Shown: positions 10,798 through 21,954, counted from the stretch's first letter. The stretch: 64,000 bases of DNA from Chaetoceros tenuissimus (GCA_021927905.1 BLLK01000038.1:1860001-1924000); one strand, 5' to 3'. Numbers and translations are program-made. The notes: generated by a model from the letters alone, not told the origin.

Positions 10798-10956
10798 TAC
10801 TAGTCTAGTATGTACAAATCATATTCATATACTCGAAGTTGCGGTTAATGCAGTGATAACCGCTATATCAAGTCAATTTTCGAAGCAAATCAATTGAAAT
10901 ATTCACATGCAAAGGAGTGCCATCAATTTCAAAGGAGTTCTATTCAAAATCTAGGT

Positions 10957-11436
10957 CTACTCCTCATCACTCTGTCCCTCTGTTGGATCCTCCTCGTCTG
11001 TCTCGTCAAGATGAGGGCATCTCATAACTACCACTCCATCTTGATGTAACTTCGCAAGAGCTTTTCTACGACAAATCATACCCTCTGTACCTAAAAGTAC
11101 AACCTGTACAATATTTTCATTTTCCAATTCCTCAACAGCAGCTCTCGCCATTATTTGAAATCTATCAGCATCCTTGGTAAGGTATCGAGCTTTGCGTACT
11201 CCTGCATATTCGACTAAAACATTATCCATTAGGAACAATTGTCGAGTGCCTTTTCCAACCAATGTCTTTTCGCTAAAGACTGTGATTCCTCTTGCTTGAC
11301 CTGTTGTTGCGCATTGGACAATGCGTTTCATTTGATTCTTGGAGAGTGGTGCCGTTGCGATGGAGCAGTAGCCTGCTTCACCAGTATCTGCAATGAGACT
11401 TGGTGATCCTACTAAAGGTTTGTTTTCGTTTGACAT
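10957..11436 (-). CDS. Small conserved soluble protein of unknown function
   Basis: A single exon encodes 159 aa. The centre (about 40-130) is compact and looks conserved: LFLMDNVLVEYAGVRKARYL, then an amphipathic helix ARAAVEELENE and strands IVQVVLLGTE. The end is acidic (DETDEEDPTEGQSDEE). The alternation of strand and helix is loosely like the Alba/IF3-C fold, but I see no diagnostic motif and do not assign it. There is no targeting signal. It diverges from the methyltransferase gene. Confidence 0.55.
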   Translation of the reverse strand: MSNENKPLVGSPSLIADTGEAGYCSIATAPLSKNQMKRIVQCATTGQARGITVFSEKTLVGKGTRQLFLMDNVLVEYAGVRKARYLTKDADRFQIMARAAVEELENENIVQVVLLGTEGMICRRKALAKLHQDGVVVMRCPHLDETDEEDPTEGQSDEE

Positions 11437-11801
11437 GATGGAATGGTGTAGTTTGCTTCTAGCTTCTAGCTTCTAGCTTACACAGTCGGTGCTATAGAGT
11501 ATGGAGACTATTGATGATGTTGGTTCAAAATAATGAAAGAATGAAAACGAAAGAGTGAAAATGGATACTTTTTCCAAAAATGTTTCTTGGATATATTTGT
11601 TCCCCTCTATTTTCAGAGTGGGAACGTGAGTACAAGTAACTACGCACAGGAACTGCCCAATCTGAGCAACGGTTACGTAGTTTTGCATTTTTAGTTTTCG
11701 TATCTTTTCACATTTCCATAGTTCAATTAGAAATAGTTCACTCACCATTCACTCACCATTCACTCTCCAGGACTCCAAATAATATACAATCTGCAAACAG
11801 A
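11437..11801. other. Divergent spacer with short microsatellite
   Basis: It separates the small unknown gene (minus) from the methyltransferase (plus). It contains a few copies of ttctagc near 11455-11480 and an imperfect ttcactcacca repeat near 11738-11765. No gene is visible. Confidence 0.45.
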
Positions 11802-12506
11802 ATGACAATCATCGCAAAGTCTGATCAAACATCAGCTCTCGATCTTGAATCAGAGGACTCGAAACCGCACTCCAAAATATCCATCAAAGACAATTCCTAC
11901 TGGAACAATTTCTACTCTTCGAAAAATGTTCCATCGATTCCAAGTCCATTTGCTACATCGATTCTTTCCTCGATTGACAAATCAAAAACACTTGTCGAAC
12001 TTGGATGTGGAAACGGTAGAGATGCATTCTACTTTGCTAGAAATCACATTCGTGTGATTGCACTCGACCTATCCAAAGAAGCTATACACATTAATAATTC
12101 CTTTCAACATGACAATGTAAAATTTGTACAAGCGGACTTTACAGCTTTGCAACAGGAATTTAAAAATGTTGGAAATGTTTATTCAAGGTTTACCCTTCAT
12201 AGTGTCGATTATGAATCGTATCAAAGGACATTGGATTGGTGTTTTCAATCTTTGCAAAAAAATGGTTTGTTATTTTTGGAAGCAAGGACGGTGAATGATC
12301 CATTGTGTGGAGTTGGAGAGAAGGGTGAATATAAAGGTGAATGGATTACGACTCATTATAGACGTTTTATGGAAATAAAGGATGTGATGGAGGATGTACA
12401 ACAGAGAGGTTTTGAACTTTTGCATGCTTCTGAAAATTTTACGGATTCGTGGTATGGAGATGATCATGCAGTTGTTTATAGAATTACTGCTAAAAAGATT
12501 GAGTGA
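11802..12506 (+). CDS. Class I SAM-dependent methyltransferase
   Basis: The 234 aa product has the full Rossmann-fold methyltransferase order. Motif I is LVELGCGNGRDAFYFA (about 65-80). The acidic residue after strand 2 is VIALDLS (about 87-93), and NVKFVQADF marks strand 3 and motif III. A strand-4 segment and GLLFLEAR follow. The opening DNSYWNNFYSS is typical of small bacterial methyltransferases in polysaccharide or tellurite-type families. It is intron-free, so acquisition from bacteria is possible but not shown. The substrate is unknown. Confidence 0.8.
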   Translation: MTIIAKSDQTSALDLESEDSKPHSKISIKDNSYWNNFYSSKNVPSIPSPFATSILSSIDKSKTLVELGCGNGRDAFYFARNHIRVIALDLSKEAIHINNSFQHDNVKFVQADFTALQQEFKNVGNVYSRFTLHSVDYESYQRTLDWCFQSLQKNGLLFLEARTVNDPLCGVGEKGEYKGEWITTHYRRFMEIKDVMEDVQQRGFELLHASENFTDSWYGDDHAVVYRITAKKIE

Positions 12507-13468
12507 AGTTGAATTTTCAGTAGAAACATGACGTAGAAAATTGGTGTGAAGGTTTTAAATGTTGACTCAAGAAATTAAATACGGAATATTGAAGAAGCTT
12601 CCATTTATTATATAGGATGGAGAATCTTTTGAAGACGATGGAGAAAGCGAAAGGCCTCTTGAGTCTTCAACTTTACTTATTCCATTTAGTAATTAATATG
12701 CAAATTATTCTTGTATCAAATGTTATGGGTGGACAAGCAATAATAGGAGCGGAATCAATAGAAGAAATTTTCAATCAACTACTCAAGTTTCATTCATAAC
12801 TTTTTGTTATAAGCTATGGTTAGTAGGTATTGTAACTTTGCGAAGAGTACTTATACAGTCTAAATTTGATACGATTGTGGAAAAGCAATCTAAAAAAGGC
12901 TACTTCGCTCTCGACATTTTCCGCAGCCATTTGCGTTTTTCATTGTTGTCCGACATTACCGCGGAATGTCCCAGTGTGCATTAGTCACTCTCTCATCTGA
13001 GAGTATATACCTAGACCACCCGCCGAAATTTCGACGAAGGGATCTTAAGAAATATTCTAGAGCAATTCATTTCTTGTATATGTTATGAATTCGTTGTAGA
13101 AAATGAAAATAGAATCCATCAACTCAAATTGAAGTAGTCAATCTAAAAAGGCTTAAAAGTGACACCTCGACATTTGTCCGCTACATCTGCCTTTCTCCGA
13201 CATCACCGGGTAGAATGGCGAATGGCATCTGGAATAGTGAATAGTAGTTTCTGGTGCAGATAAACACGATACCCTTTTACCTTTTACCTTCTTTTTAATT
13301 AGCTTTACACGATACCCTTTAAGATTTTAATTAAGCCCCTATTACGTATGTGGTTCTGAATGAACAAATGAACATCTCTCCCCTTCAATCTGTTTGTGAG
13401 AAAGTTGATTTCTCCGAGGAGGCCCTATCGATGTATTATCATAATCACATTCATTCATAAAACTTGAC
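12507..13468. other. Non-coding stretch with duplicated motifs
   Basis: This is 960 bases without a convincing gene. A block near 12887-12963 (aatctaaaaaaggc, then ctcgacatttt, then tccgacattaccg) recurs in similar order near 13140-13210 (aatctaaaaaggc, ctcgacatttg, tccgacatcaccg). The string acacgatacccttt occurs at about 13264 and 13308. It may be the promoter of the oxidase-kinase gene. Confidence 0.5.
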
Positions 13469-16400
13469 ATGCTCAAAGAAAGAGTAATCAAAATTCAAAA
13501 GATGCTACCCTGGAAGAAAGTACATGATAATCGTCGCGAAGAGAAGTGCCCATCTGAAGACCAGATTTCTCTAACCAGAGCTAGCTGGTTACTCCAAAAG
13601 GCATCTCGTGTATTCACTAATAGAAAGCTTGTGCTTTTGGTAATAACACATGTTGTAGTCACTGCAGTTGTATTTGGTAAGATTTGTAATTCGTCTACAA
13701 CTATTTTGTTTATCTCCTGTGACACTTTTACCATGTCAGAATGAACGCTCACATTGTTCTGTTTCATCTCTTTCCAAATGTTTCAGCACACTATGGCATG
13801 ACCAAATATCATGTAAGAAGCGAGACTCTATCTGTCGACGAAATGAACCGTACATTGAAAATTATAGCACCGACAATTGCTTACGGAACCAAGCATATGA
13901 TTCATTTTCAATTATGTATGCTTCCTCTGACAATGTTAAGATACTCCATTGCACAACTTTCTCAGACGAACCTCTTCCGGTTCTTTCCTTTCGAAGATAT
14001 GACTCAGTACCATATTTGGGTTGGATATGCTTTAGTTTCTTTTGTAGTTCTTGCGTTTTCTGCATTTATGTTCTACTATGGAATAGCGTGTGGATCCGGA
14101 GAGAAAAGTTTTTGCGAAGGTTTTTCGTAAGTTGTTTTTGTATCCTCAATCATTAGTATTGACTTTCTTTTTAATCATCTATGATTTCTTAGGTCGGAAA
14201 TTATGTTGACGGGATACCTTCTCTTTATTCTTTTTGTAACGGTGGGAGTGACCAGCTACTATAGATTCCATATTCCATACAAATGGTTCTACAATGTACA
14301 TCAAATTGTATTCGCAGCTTTCTTTTTTGCAATCATTCATACCATTGATAGGATCCAGCGCTCACAAGGTGGGAGATCCCAAGTATTTGTATGGGTATCA
14401 GCATCTTTAGTGTTGTATTTGAGCGACAGAGCAACAGTACATACTAAAGGGAAATATAATACAACTATAGAAGGGTATCATGCAGTGAACTCTCTCAAGG
14501 AAATAGGACCGACAGAAGAAGATCACGGCGTTATAGTCCTAAAGCTCAAAAAGCCAAGGTTGTTTCATTTTGTGGCTGGCCATCACGCTAAACTTCGAAT
14601 GAAAGAAATAGATCCTACATGGCATCCATTTACGATCGCATCCTCACCAGACTCTGATCTTTTGGAGTTCTATATCAAAGTAAATGCAACTGGTACTTGG
14701 ACTTACAATCTTTTAGACGTGATCAGGCAAAAGCATACTACTATTGGTGTTTCTGAGAAACTGGCAATTGAAGTAATGGGGCCATATGGAACTCCTATTC
14801 CATACTCCAGTAATTATTCTGATGCCCTCTTGTTCGGATCTGGGACAGGCTTTGTTCCGAGTCTCAGTATTCTCCAACAACACGTTGAAAAGTGCTTGAA
14901 ACTTGATCCTAGTTCTTACAAACTCCAGAAAGAAAGGAAGCAAGAAAGACTAGAGAATCTGCGGGAAACAGAATCTCGTCCAAAGCCAGAAAAACTTGCA
15001 GGGAGCGTTCGGATTGCATCTTCCCAAGAAAGGGAAAAGCAAGCCATAGCTGCCAAGAGGAAGATTTACAAACATCTAGCTTCGTTTGTAGGATATATCA
15101 CTGGTCTCATCGCGCTGTCACTGACAATCTCATGGAATAATCTTCCTTATGAAGTAAGCTCGAACATGACGTACGTTCTCATCTCTACCACCACCTTCTT
15201 CGAATTACTTTATTTGATCTTGATTGTGACAAAGCAAGAGATTCCATCAATGGAATTCTTTATAGATTTTTTTGTTTTCGTTGCAACATTGATAGGTGAT
15301 TGGTATTGGATGGTTTATAAAGGAATGAATACATTGACCTCTACTGCGCAAGTCCTCTACTCAGTACTCATGTTGTATATTCTGAGCAGATTCTGGAAGG
15401 AAATTTGCAAAGAAATTCGCGAAAATCCAATGCTTTCGACAAACAAGGACCAAACAGATTTTAATATCTATGATTCAGTTACATTTATCTGGATCGAACG
15501 TTCAGCTGATATTGTACAAAGCATCCTACCTCTATTTTGTGATGTCTGGGAAAAGCTAGAGGTGGCGTGGGGTAACGAGCTGGCAAACGAAACCTTCAAG
15601 TTCCAAATTTACTGCACAGATCGGAACGAAGCATCGTGTGAAAAGTTATTAGACCTTGCTCAAAATTCAAGTTTGAGTTCTATGGATGGAAATATATTTG
15701 TCTTCAAACGACCTTCTTTTCCAGCAGTTCTCGAGCGACATTCTCTGGAATTGAATTCTACAAGGGATATTTCAAGTACCATCATAGCTTTTTGTGGGTC
15801 ATCTATGGTTGGAGGGATGATCAAGGATGCATATGTCATGAATGAAATATGGAAGGCTAGTATTGGGCTTTTGGGGCATCATGCTGAATTGCAAGTTCAT
15901 AGTTATGGTGGATTATTTGCTAAGAAAAAAGCCAAACGTAGTCGGAAACAAAACGAAACATCTGAGTCCATCTCCATCTCCGTTCCATCGAACTTATTCT
16001 GGGAATCCTCATTTGCTCAGAAAATAAGTCGTGATCAATTGCCGCACCCGACTTGCAGTATAGATGGTAACATGAGAAAGGAAAGATCAAACAGGAAGAT
16101 TCACACTCCGACTCTTGATGCCATGAGATCAAGAAAACGAAATATGGAACAGAAATATGGAAGCGAAACAGACAGTACCACCTCGAAAGATAACAAAAGA
16201 TCAGCACTGCTACTTTTTTCGGGTCGAGAAGGAAGCAAAGATACAATGGAAACGAAGCAAGAAACTGCTACTGCAGCTGAAGTCAATGACATCATAGTAT
16301 CGCCGTTAGCAAAACGATACAATATTGGAGAGCAGGTAAGCAATTACGTGTGATGGATAAAGGTGACTAACCTGCAGACTCACATTTGTATTAGATTGGA

Positions 16401-17410
16401 GCTGGGGCATCGGCTACTGTATACAAGATAACACTGAAAGGTTCAACTACCTCCTTTGCAGCAAAAATATTCCGTAAATCAGAAATGACAAAAAAGCAGC
16501 GAGACGAAGTGGAAAGGGAAATACTTATCATGCGAGAATTACGACATCCTAATATCATTGCTCTACATGATACTTTCACTTCTACAAAATTACTTGCAAT
16601 CGTAATGGACCTCGCTCCTAACGGTGATGTTTTTGATAGGTTGATGAAATCCACTTCTTATAGTGAGCTTGATGCTCAATCAACTATTGAGGCATTACTA
16701 GGTGCAATCCATCATTGTCATGAAAAGAGAATTGCACATCGTGATTTGAAGCCTGACAATTTATTGTTGGTCCAGGATAGTAGAGATAATAACTGGAATA
16801 TCAAACTTGCTGATTTTGGATTTGCAAAGAAAGCACAAAATGAGAAATGCCTCGTTACCCAATGCGGCTCCCCTCTTTTTGTTAGCCCTGAGATCTTACA
16901 TGGCACTCCTTACGGAACGAAAACAGACTTGTGGAGCATTGGTGTAATTACATATATCCTTTTAAGTGGATTCCCGCCTTTTACTGGAAGCTCAAGTAAA
17001 GACTTGTTTCGGTCCATCAAGAGGGGCAAATTCAGTTTTAGAGGTGACCAATGGGCAATGATTACTTCAGAAGGAAAAGATTTCATTTCATCTTTACTGG
17101 TATGTGATCCTCAAGATCGATGCGATGCTGCATTAGCTATGGAACATCTATGGCTGTCTTTGCAACCTGATAGGTTTACAGATCTGACTGCATCTCTACT
17201 CAAACTCAAGACATTCAACGCGAAAAGAAAAGTCAGACAAGCAGTATTTTCGGTAAGTTCAAATGTTTGCTTTCTTCGAAATGTTCATTTCAAAACAGTA
17301 TCTTATTATCTTTCTATTATCAAAGCTTATTGCAGCAAATAAAATTACGTCTTTGGGAGTTAGGTTTAACTCTGATAATGCAAACGATGAAAACTAACTT
17401 TCGTACATAG
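13469..17410 (+). CDS. NADPH-oxidase/ferric-reductase-like protein fused to a CAMK-type kinase
   Basis: Five exons: 13469-13676, 13787-14126, 14193-16335, 16395-17252 and 17336-17410. All have GT-AG introns and consistent phases, giving about 1207 aa. Order: N-terminal anchor (about 48-70); ferric-reductase helices with H145, H219 and H232; FAD motif WHPFTIAS (326-333); NADPH loop FGSGTGF (about 398-404); basic linker; about four extra helices (about 479-585); FIWIER and FCGSS (about 715), ending the NAD domain; polar linker; kinase (about 893-1160). The kinase has GAGASATVYK, FAAKIFRK, AHRDLKPDN, LADFGFAKK, SPE and DLWSIGV, so it looks active. Exon 3 encodes both the NAD domain and the kinase start YNIGEQ, making the fusion direct. 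A second His for the first heme pair is not visible. The last exon is least certain. Confidence 0.85.
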
Positions 17411-17794
17411 GTTATATTTTTTACATGGTTCAAGCGCTTGGTTCAAGAAGTTTCGATTCGGTGAAAGTCGGGTCGCCTAAAAAGCTATAAAAATTCATTT
17501 TATACATTTGATAATCAATCAGTCATCATTTGTTCCTTTGAAATAGAATGAATACAAGCAATTGATCACAACGAACGAGAGGAAGAGAACACTTTGTTCA
17601 GTGCCGATGGTGTCTATATTGCTATGCTCACTGGGCTTTGACCATGACAGAAAGTTTTGCGACAGTCGAGATGGAGCCGCTAGAAGTATTACAGCAAGTT
17701 CGGACTTACAGCTATACGATACTGTGATATCAGTGTAAATTATTTGGAAGTAATCTTCTTTCTTAGTTTAGATTCGTTTACGGAATATCTGAAA
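17411..17794. other. Convergent spacer with LRR-unit 3' block
   Basis: It lies between the oxidase-kinase gene and the first tandem LRR_5 gene. From about 17560 it resembles the 3' flank of the third LRR_5 gene. The block 17731-17788 recurs at 19078 and 20544, marking the duplicated unit. Confidence 0.6.
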
Positions 17795-18598
17795 TTACAC
17801 TGCCTCACCCATTATCTCTAAAACATACCTTTTCATAACTGAACTTTGGTCAATATCTTCTGCAAAGGGATTCACTTCTAAATACTCCGATGGGGTGATA
17901 CCTATCTTGTTCTTCTTCTTGAAGGATACCAACCCTTGTCTTTTCACGATTTCATAAATGACCTGAGTAATTGGGTTGAAAGATGAACACGCTCGATGAA
18001 GAGCAAATTGATCGTCATCTCCGTTGACATTTTTTATCCAATGGTTGACATTATCGTTGATACTACTATCATATACATTGTATTCATCTATTTCGAATGT
18101 AGATGCCTCTATCAAGGCAGTATTATCAATCACTTTTTCTCCCAGCTGTGTTTGGTGAGGAACATGTAAGATAATCAGCTTCTTGCAACGTAGAAATGCC
18201 CTTGTACCAATCTCTTGACATGATGGTGGTATAAAAATTGAGGGAAGACATTCGCAGCCAAAAAATGCATAACCTCCAATGTGTTCGAGGTTTCTGGAGA
18301 GTCTCACAAACGTGAGACTACAGCATCTACCGAAAGCACTGTCTTCAATTCTTCTCACTGTATCACTCATGATGACTGCCTCGACTTTACTAAAGGAAAA
18401 GGTTTCTTCGGGAATAACTTCAACACCGGGTAGAACAATAATCACTTCCCACGATTCCTGCTCTTCTTGATCATAGATGAGGTACACATCATTCTCTTCA
18501 TCCCACAGTATTTCTCCGTTGTAAAAGTGCGTCTTCTTTCCTTTGTACATCCGGACTCCGGGATTGAACCGCCGCCATTCTTCGGTCTGCACTCTCAT
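17795..18598 (-). CDS. Tandem LRR_5 (BspA-like) protein, copy 1
   Basis: This is a single exon of 267 aa. It opens with NPGVRMYKGKKT and FYNGEILWD, followed by BspA-type repeats (IPEETFSFS, IEDSAFGRC, IGGYAFFGC, IGTRAFLRC) at about 60-160. The C-terminal part (about 190-267) has an ankyrin-like IGITPSEYLEVNPF and ends YVLEIMGEAV. Most of the sequence matches copies 2 and 3. There is no signal peptide or effector domain. It resembles the N-terminal fifth of the ROCO proteins at 36.8-48.1 kb, so a ligand- or partner-binding role is inferred. Confidence 0.78.
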   Translation of the reverse strand: MRVQTEEWRRFNPGVRMYKGKKTHFYNGEILWDEENDVYLIYDQEEQESWEVIIVLPGVEVIPEETFSFSKVEAVIMSDTVRRIEDSAFGRCCSLTFVRLSRNLEHIGGYAFFGCECLPSIFIPPSCQEIGTRAFLRCKKLIILHVPHQTQLGEKVIDNTALIEASTFEIDEYNVYDSSINDNVNHWIKNVNGDDDQFALHRACSSFNPITQVIYEIVKRQGLVSFKKKNKIGITPSEYLEVNPFAEDIDQSSVMKRYVLEIMGEAV

Positions 18599-19142
18599 AC
18601 TTGGAGGAGCTTGAGTCTAGCTAGTCTAAGCAGTGAGATCAACAAGATGGAGAAAACTATACATAAGTATAATAGGAGTTAACTACTGAAATCTGATGTC
18701 TGCCTTTTTGAAGCCGTGCCACCGTGCCAATTTCAGCCAATGACTATGTCTACATAAAGAAGTAAAGAAAGGGAAGTAAAGGACAACAGATTGAAAGATC
18801 TTCTATCTTCTCTCGCCGAATTTTACAAAATCATTGAATAAAAATGCCAAAGTTTGTTGGTCATTTTAAAATCATAAAGCACCATATTGTATTGACGGTT
18901 GGTCCACTCATACGTGTTTCACGTACAAAATATATGTTTGTAAACGGACGAGTCCTTTTAATTGAGGCGTCGTTTGTTTGTTTGACAGATTGACTTCCAT
19001 TTTCGAAAATAACCAAAGTTACGTATTTTGAAGAGTATTGCAGCAAGTTGCGAGTTTCCGCTATATGACACCGATCTCAGTGTAAATTATTTGGAAGTAA
19101 TCTTCTTTCTTAGTTTAGATTCGCTTACGAAATACCTTAAAT
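18599..19142. other. Spacer of the tandem LRR_5 array
   Basis: The spacer is made of duplicated sequence. Bases 18962-19020 match 21843-21901, about 18857-18893 matches about 20183-20222, and the part after 19078 matches the other 3' blocks. No gene is seen. It holds the promoter of copy 1. Confidence 0.65.
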
Positions 19143-19949
19143 CTACACTGCCTCGCCCATCATCTCCAAAATATACCTTTTCATAACCAAACTTTGGTCA
19201 ATATGTTTGGCAAAAGGATTCGCTTCCAAATATTGCATTGGAGTGATGCCTATCTGGTTCTTCTTATTACATGATATTAGTCCTTCTCTTTTTATAATTT
19301 CATACAGGACGTCAGTGATTGGATTGAAAGATGAACACGCTCGATGAAGAGCAAATTCATCATCAACAGTTCTGTTGATATTTTTGATCCATTCGTTGAC
19401 ATTCTCATTGAAACGAGTTTCATATTCACCAGATGCATCTATTTCAAATGGAGAAGCTTTGATCAAGGCAGTATCTTCAATCACTCCTTCTCCAAGCTGC
19501 GTTTCCTGAGGAACAAGAAAGATAATCAGCTTCCGACAATATCGAAATGCCCTTTTACCAATCTCTTGACATGAAGGAGGAATAAAAATTGAGGGAAGAC
19601 ATTTGCAGCCAGAGAATGCATAATTTCCAATATATTCGAGGTTTCTCGAGAGCTTGACAAATTTGAGACTCTCGCAGTGGATGAAAGCACCATTTTTAAT
19701 CCTTCGTACAGAATCTGCCATGATGACTGTCTCGAGTTTTTTACGACCACTGAAAGTAAACTCGGGAATCACTTCTACTCCGGGTAATACGATGATTACT
19801 TCCCAAGATTGCCGCTCTTCTTCATCATGGATAAGCCAAACTCCATTGTCATCCCATAGTTTCTCTCCGTTGTAAAAGAAAGTCTTTTTGCCTTTGTACA
19901 TTCGTATACCAGGAATGAACCGCCGCCATTCTTCCGTCTGAACCCTCAT
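19143..19949 (-). CDS. Tandem LRR_5 (BspA-like) protein, copy 2
   Basis: A single exon encodes 268 aa. Same architecture as copy 1: IPGIRMYKGKKT, FYNGEKLWDD, repeats IPEFTFSGR, IKNGAFIHC, IGNYAFSGC and IGKRAFRYC, then an ankyrin-like end IGITPMQYLEANPF and YILEMMGEAV. Differences cluster on the faces between repeats, as expected if binding specificity varies. Both flanks are shared with the neighbouring copies, so it arose by tandem duplication of a unit of about 1.4 kb. Confidence 0.78.
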   Translation of the reverse strand: MRVQTEEWRRFIPGIRMYKGKKTFFYNGEKLWDDNGVWLIHDEEERQSWEVIIVLPGVEVIPEFTFSGRKKLETVIMADSVRRIKNGAFIHCESLKFVKLSRNLEYIGNYAFSGCKCLPSIFIPPSCQEIGKRAFRYCRKLIIFLVPQETQLGEGVIEDTALIKASPFEIDASGEYETRFNENVNEWIKNINRTVDDEFALHRACSSFNPITDVLYEIIKREGLISCNKKNQIGITPMQYLEANPFAKHIDQSLVMKRYILEMMGEAV

Positions 19950-20611
19950 AACTGAAAGAGTTTTGATGATACGTTAAAGTCTAGCAGTAGTAAAATCAAC
20001 TAGATGTAGAAAAACTAGAGAATTCCTACAAATGCTTTGTATTCCTTCTTCTGCTTCCTCTTGGCCAATGACTATCAACTATCAATTAAAGAAGTAAAGA
20101 AAGGGAAGCAAAGGACAATAGATCGAATCTCTTCTCAATTTTTTTCAATTTTACCAAAATCATTGAATAAAAAATGCTAAAGGTTGTTGGTAACTTTAAA
20201 TTATCATAAAGCACCATATTGTCGGAGTGTACTATCATGATATTGATCTGCAATATTTGATTCTTTGCCTAGAGTAAAGCTTTTGATTCTTCCCTTTCGT
20301 ACAAATAACAATAAAAAACTGTAAATATTCGCTTTCCTCATGACCATAAACTGCAAATATTTCCTACAGAGTTCTTTTCTTTCTCTTCATGAAATAGAAT
20401 GCATCCAAGCGATTCATCATAACGAACGCAACGAAGATGCAAATGCAATGTGCGTTGGGCTTTGAGGATTGGAGAAGCAAAAGTATTGCGATAGTATTTT
20501 GAAGAGTCGAGATGAAGGAGTTTCAGTTCTATCATACTGGTCTCAGTGTAAAATATTTGGAAGTAGTAATCTTCTTTCTTAGTTTAGATTCGCTTACGGA
20601 ATATCTAAAAT
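19950..20611. other. Spacer of the tandem LRR_5 array
   Basis: No gene. It contains a diverged copy of the spacer found after copy 1 (about 20183-20222) and the common 3' block starting at 20544. Confidence 0.6.
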
Positions 20612-21418
20612 TTACACTGCCTCACCCATCATCTCCAAAACATACCTTTTCATAACTGAACTTTGGTCAATATCCTCGGCAAAGGGATTCGCTTCCAAAT
20701 ATTCCAAAGGAGTGATGCCTACCTCGTTCTTCCTCTGGAAAGACATCAATCCTTGTCTTTTTACTATTTCATAAATGACCTCAGTAATTGGGTTGTAACA
20801 AGAACATGCTCGATGTAAAGCATATTGATCGTCATTTCTGTTGATGTTTTTGATCCATTCATTCACATTCGCACTAATACTAGTCTCATAGTGCCCAGAT
20901 TCATCTATTTCAAATGTTGATGCTCCGATCAATGCTGTTCTAGCAATCACATTTTCACCGAGCTGTGTTTGTCGAGGAACATGTAAAATGATCAACCTGT
21001 GACAGTATGCAAATGCCCAATTCCCAATTTGTCTACAAGACGGCGGAATAAAGATTGAACTAAGAGAAATACACATATTGAATGCAAACCTTCCAATGAA
21101 TTCAAGGTTTCTCGAGAGTTTCACAAACTCGAGACTCTCGCAGTCATCAAAAGCACTGTCTTCAATTCTTCTCACAGAATCACTCATGACGACCGTCTCA
21201 ATGTTTCCACAACCCTCAAAAGTACATCCAGGAATGACTTCAACTCCTGGTAAAACAATAACTACTTCCCATGAGTGCTGCTCTGCTTCATCATAGACAC
21301 GATACTCATGATTCTCAACATCCCAAAGTATCTCTCCGTTGTAAAAGAGAGTCTTCTTCGATTTGTACATCCGACTACCAGGTATGAACCGCCGCCACTC
21401 CTCTGTCTGAACCCTCAT
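20612..21418 (-). CDS. Tandem LRR_5 (BspA-like) protein, copy 3
   Basis: A single exon encodes 268 aa, the third member of the array. Visible features are IPGSRMYKSKKT, FYNGEILWD, repeats IPGCTFEGC, IEDSAFDDC, IGRFAFNMC and IGNWAFAYC, then IGITPLEYLEANPF and YVLEMMGEAV. The reading frame is intact in all three copies, which argues that they are under selection and not decaying. Confidence 0.78.
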   Translation of the reverse strand: MRVQTEEWRRFIPGSRMYKSKKTLFYNGEILWDVENHEYRVYDEAEQHSWEVVIVLPGVEVIPGCTFEGCGNIETVVMSDSVRRIEDSAFDDCESLEFVKLSRNLEFIGRFAFNMCISLSSIFIPPSCRQIGNWAFAYCHRLIILHVPRQTQLGENVIARTALIGASTFEIDESGHYETSISANVNEWIKNINRNDDQYALHRACSCYNPITEVIYEIVKRQGLMSFQRKNEVGITPLEYLEANPFAEDIDQSSVMKRYVLEMMGEAV

Positions 21419-21954
21419 TCCTGAAAGATAGCTGATTACACAGTCAGAGTCTAGCTAGTCTAAGAAGTAAGATCAAGGAAATGGAGGAAAACTAAACACA
21501 GCTTCTGAAGCTTCCTTTTTGAGCACGTTTGACGTTTGTATCTTGAGCCAATGACTATCAATCTTTGTCACAAAAGAAAAAAGAAAGGGAAGCAAAGGAC
21601 AACAGATAGAAAAGACCTTCTCAACCTTTCTCAACTTTGTTGGGGAGCATTTTTTCAAGAATTTCAATTATACCAAGTGATAAAATTTTGGAAAGCATAG
21701 TTTCATCATTATGGTATCTATGGTCAAGGGCGAACGACCAATAATGTAATCTGCGAACTGTCGTGTGGAAATGTCGTTGTTACTTTGTTATGTTCCTTGC
21801 TTATTCTCTGTCTCAGCTTTTGTTTGTGAAGTGTTCTTGGTTTTGAGGCGCCGTTTGTTTGTTTGACAGATTGCCCTCCATTTTCGAAAATAATCAAAGT
21901 TCACATGAATCATTCTATATTTACATATTATTACTTGTATCTCTCCCTCCCATT
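21419..21954. other. Upstream spacer of LRR_5 copy 3
   Basis: It holds the promoter region of copy 3 and, at 21843-21901, a copy of the 59-base block found at 18962-19020. Nothing else is recognised. Confidence 0.55.

Noticed and set aside
12617-12799. A 60-codon frame after the methyltransferase
   Set aside because: No motif, no neighbour logic and AT-rich composition like the surrounding non-coding sequence.
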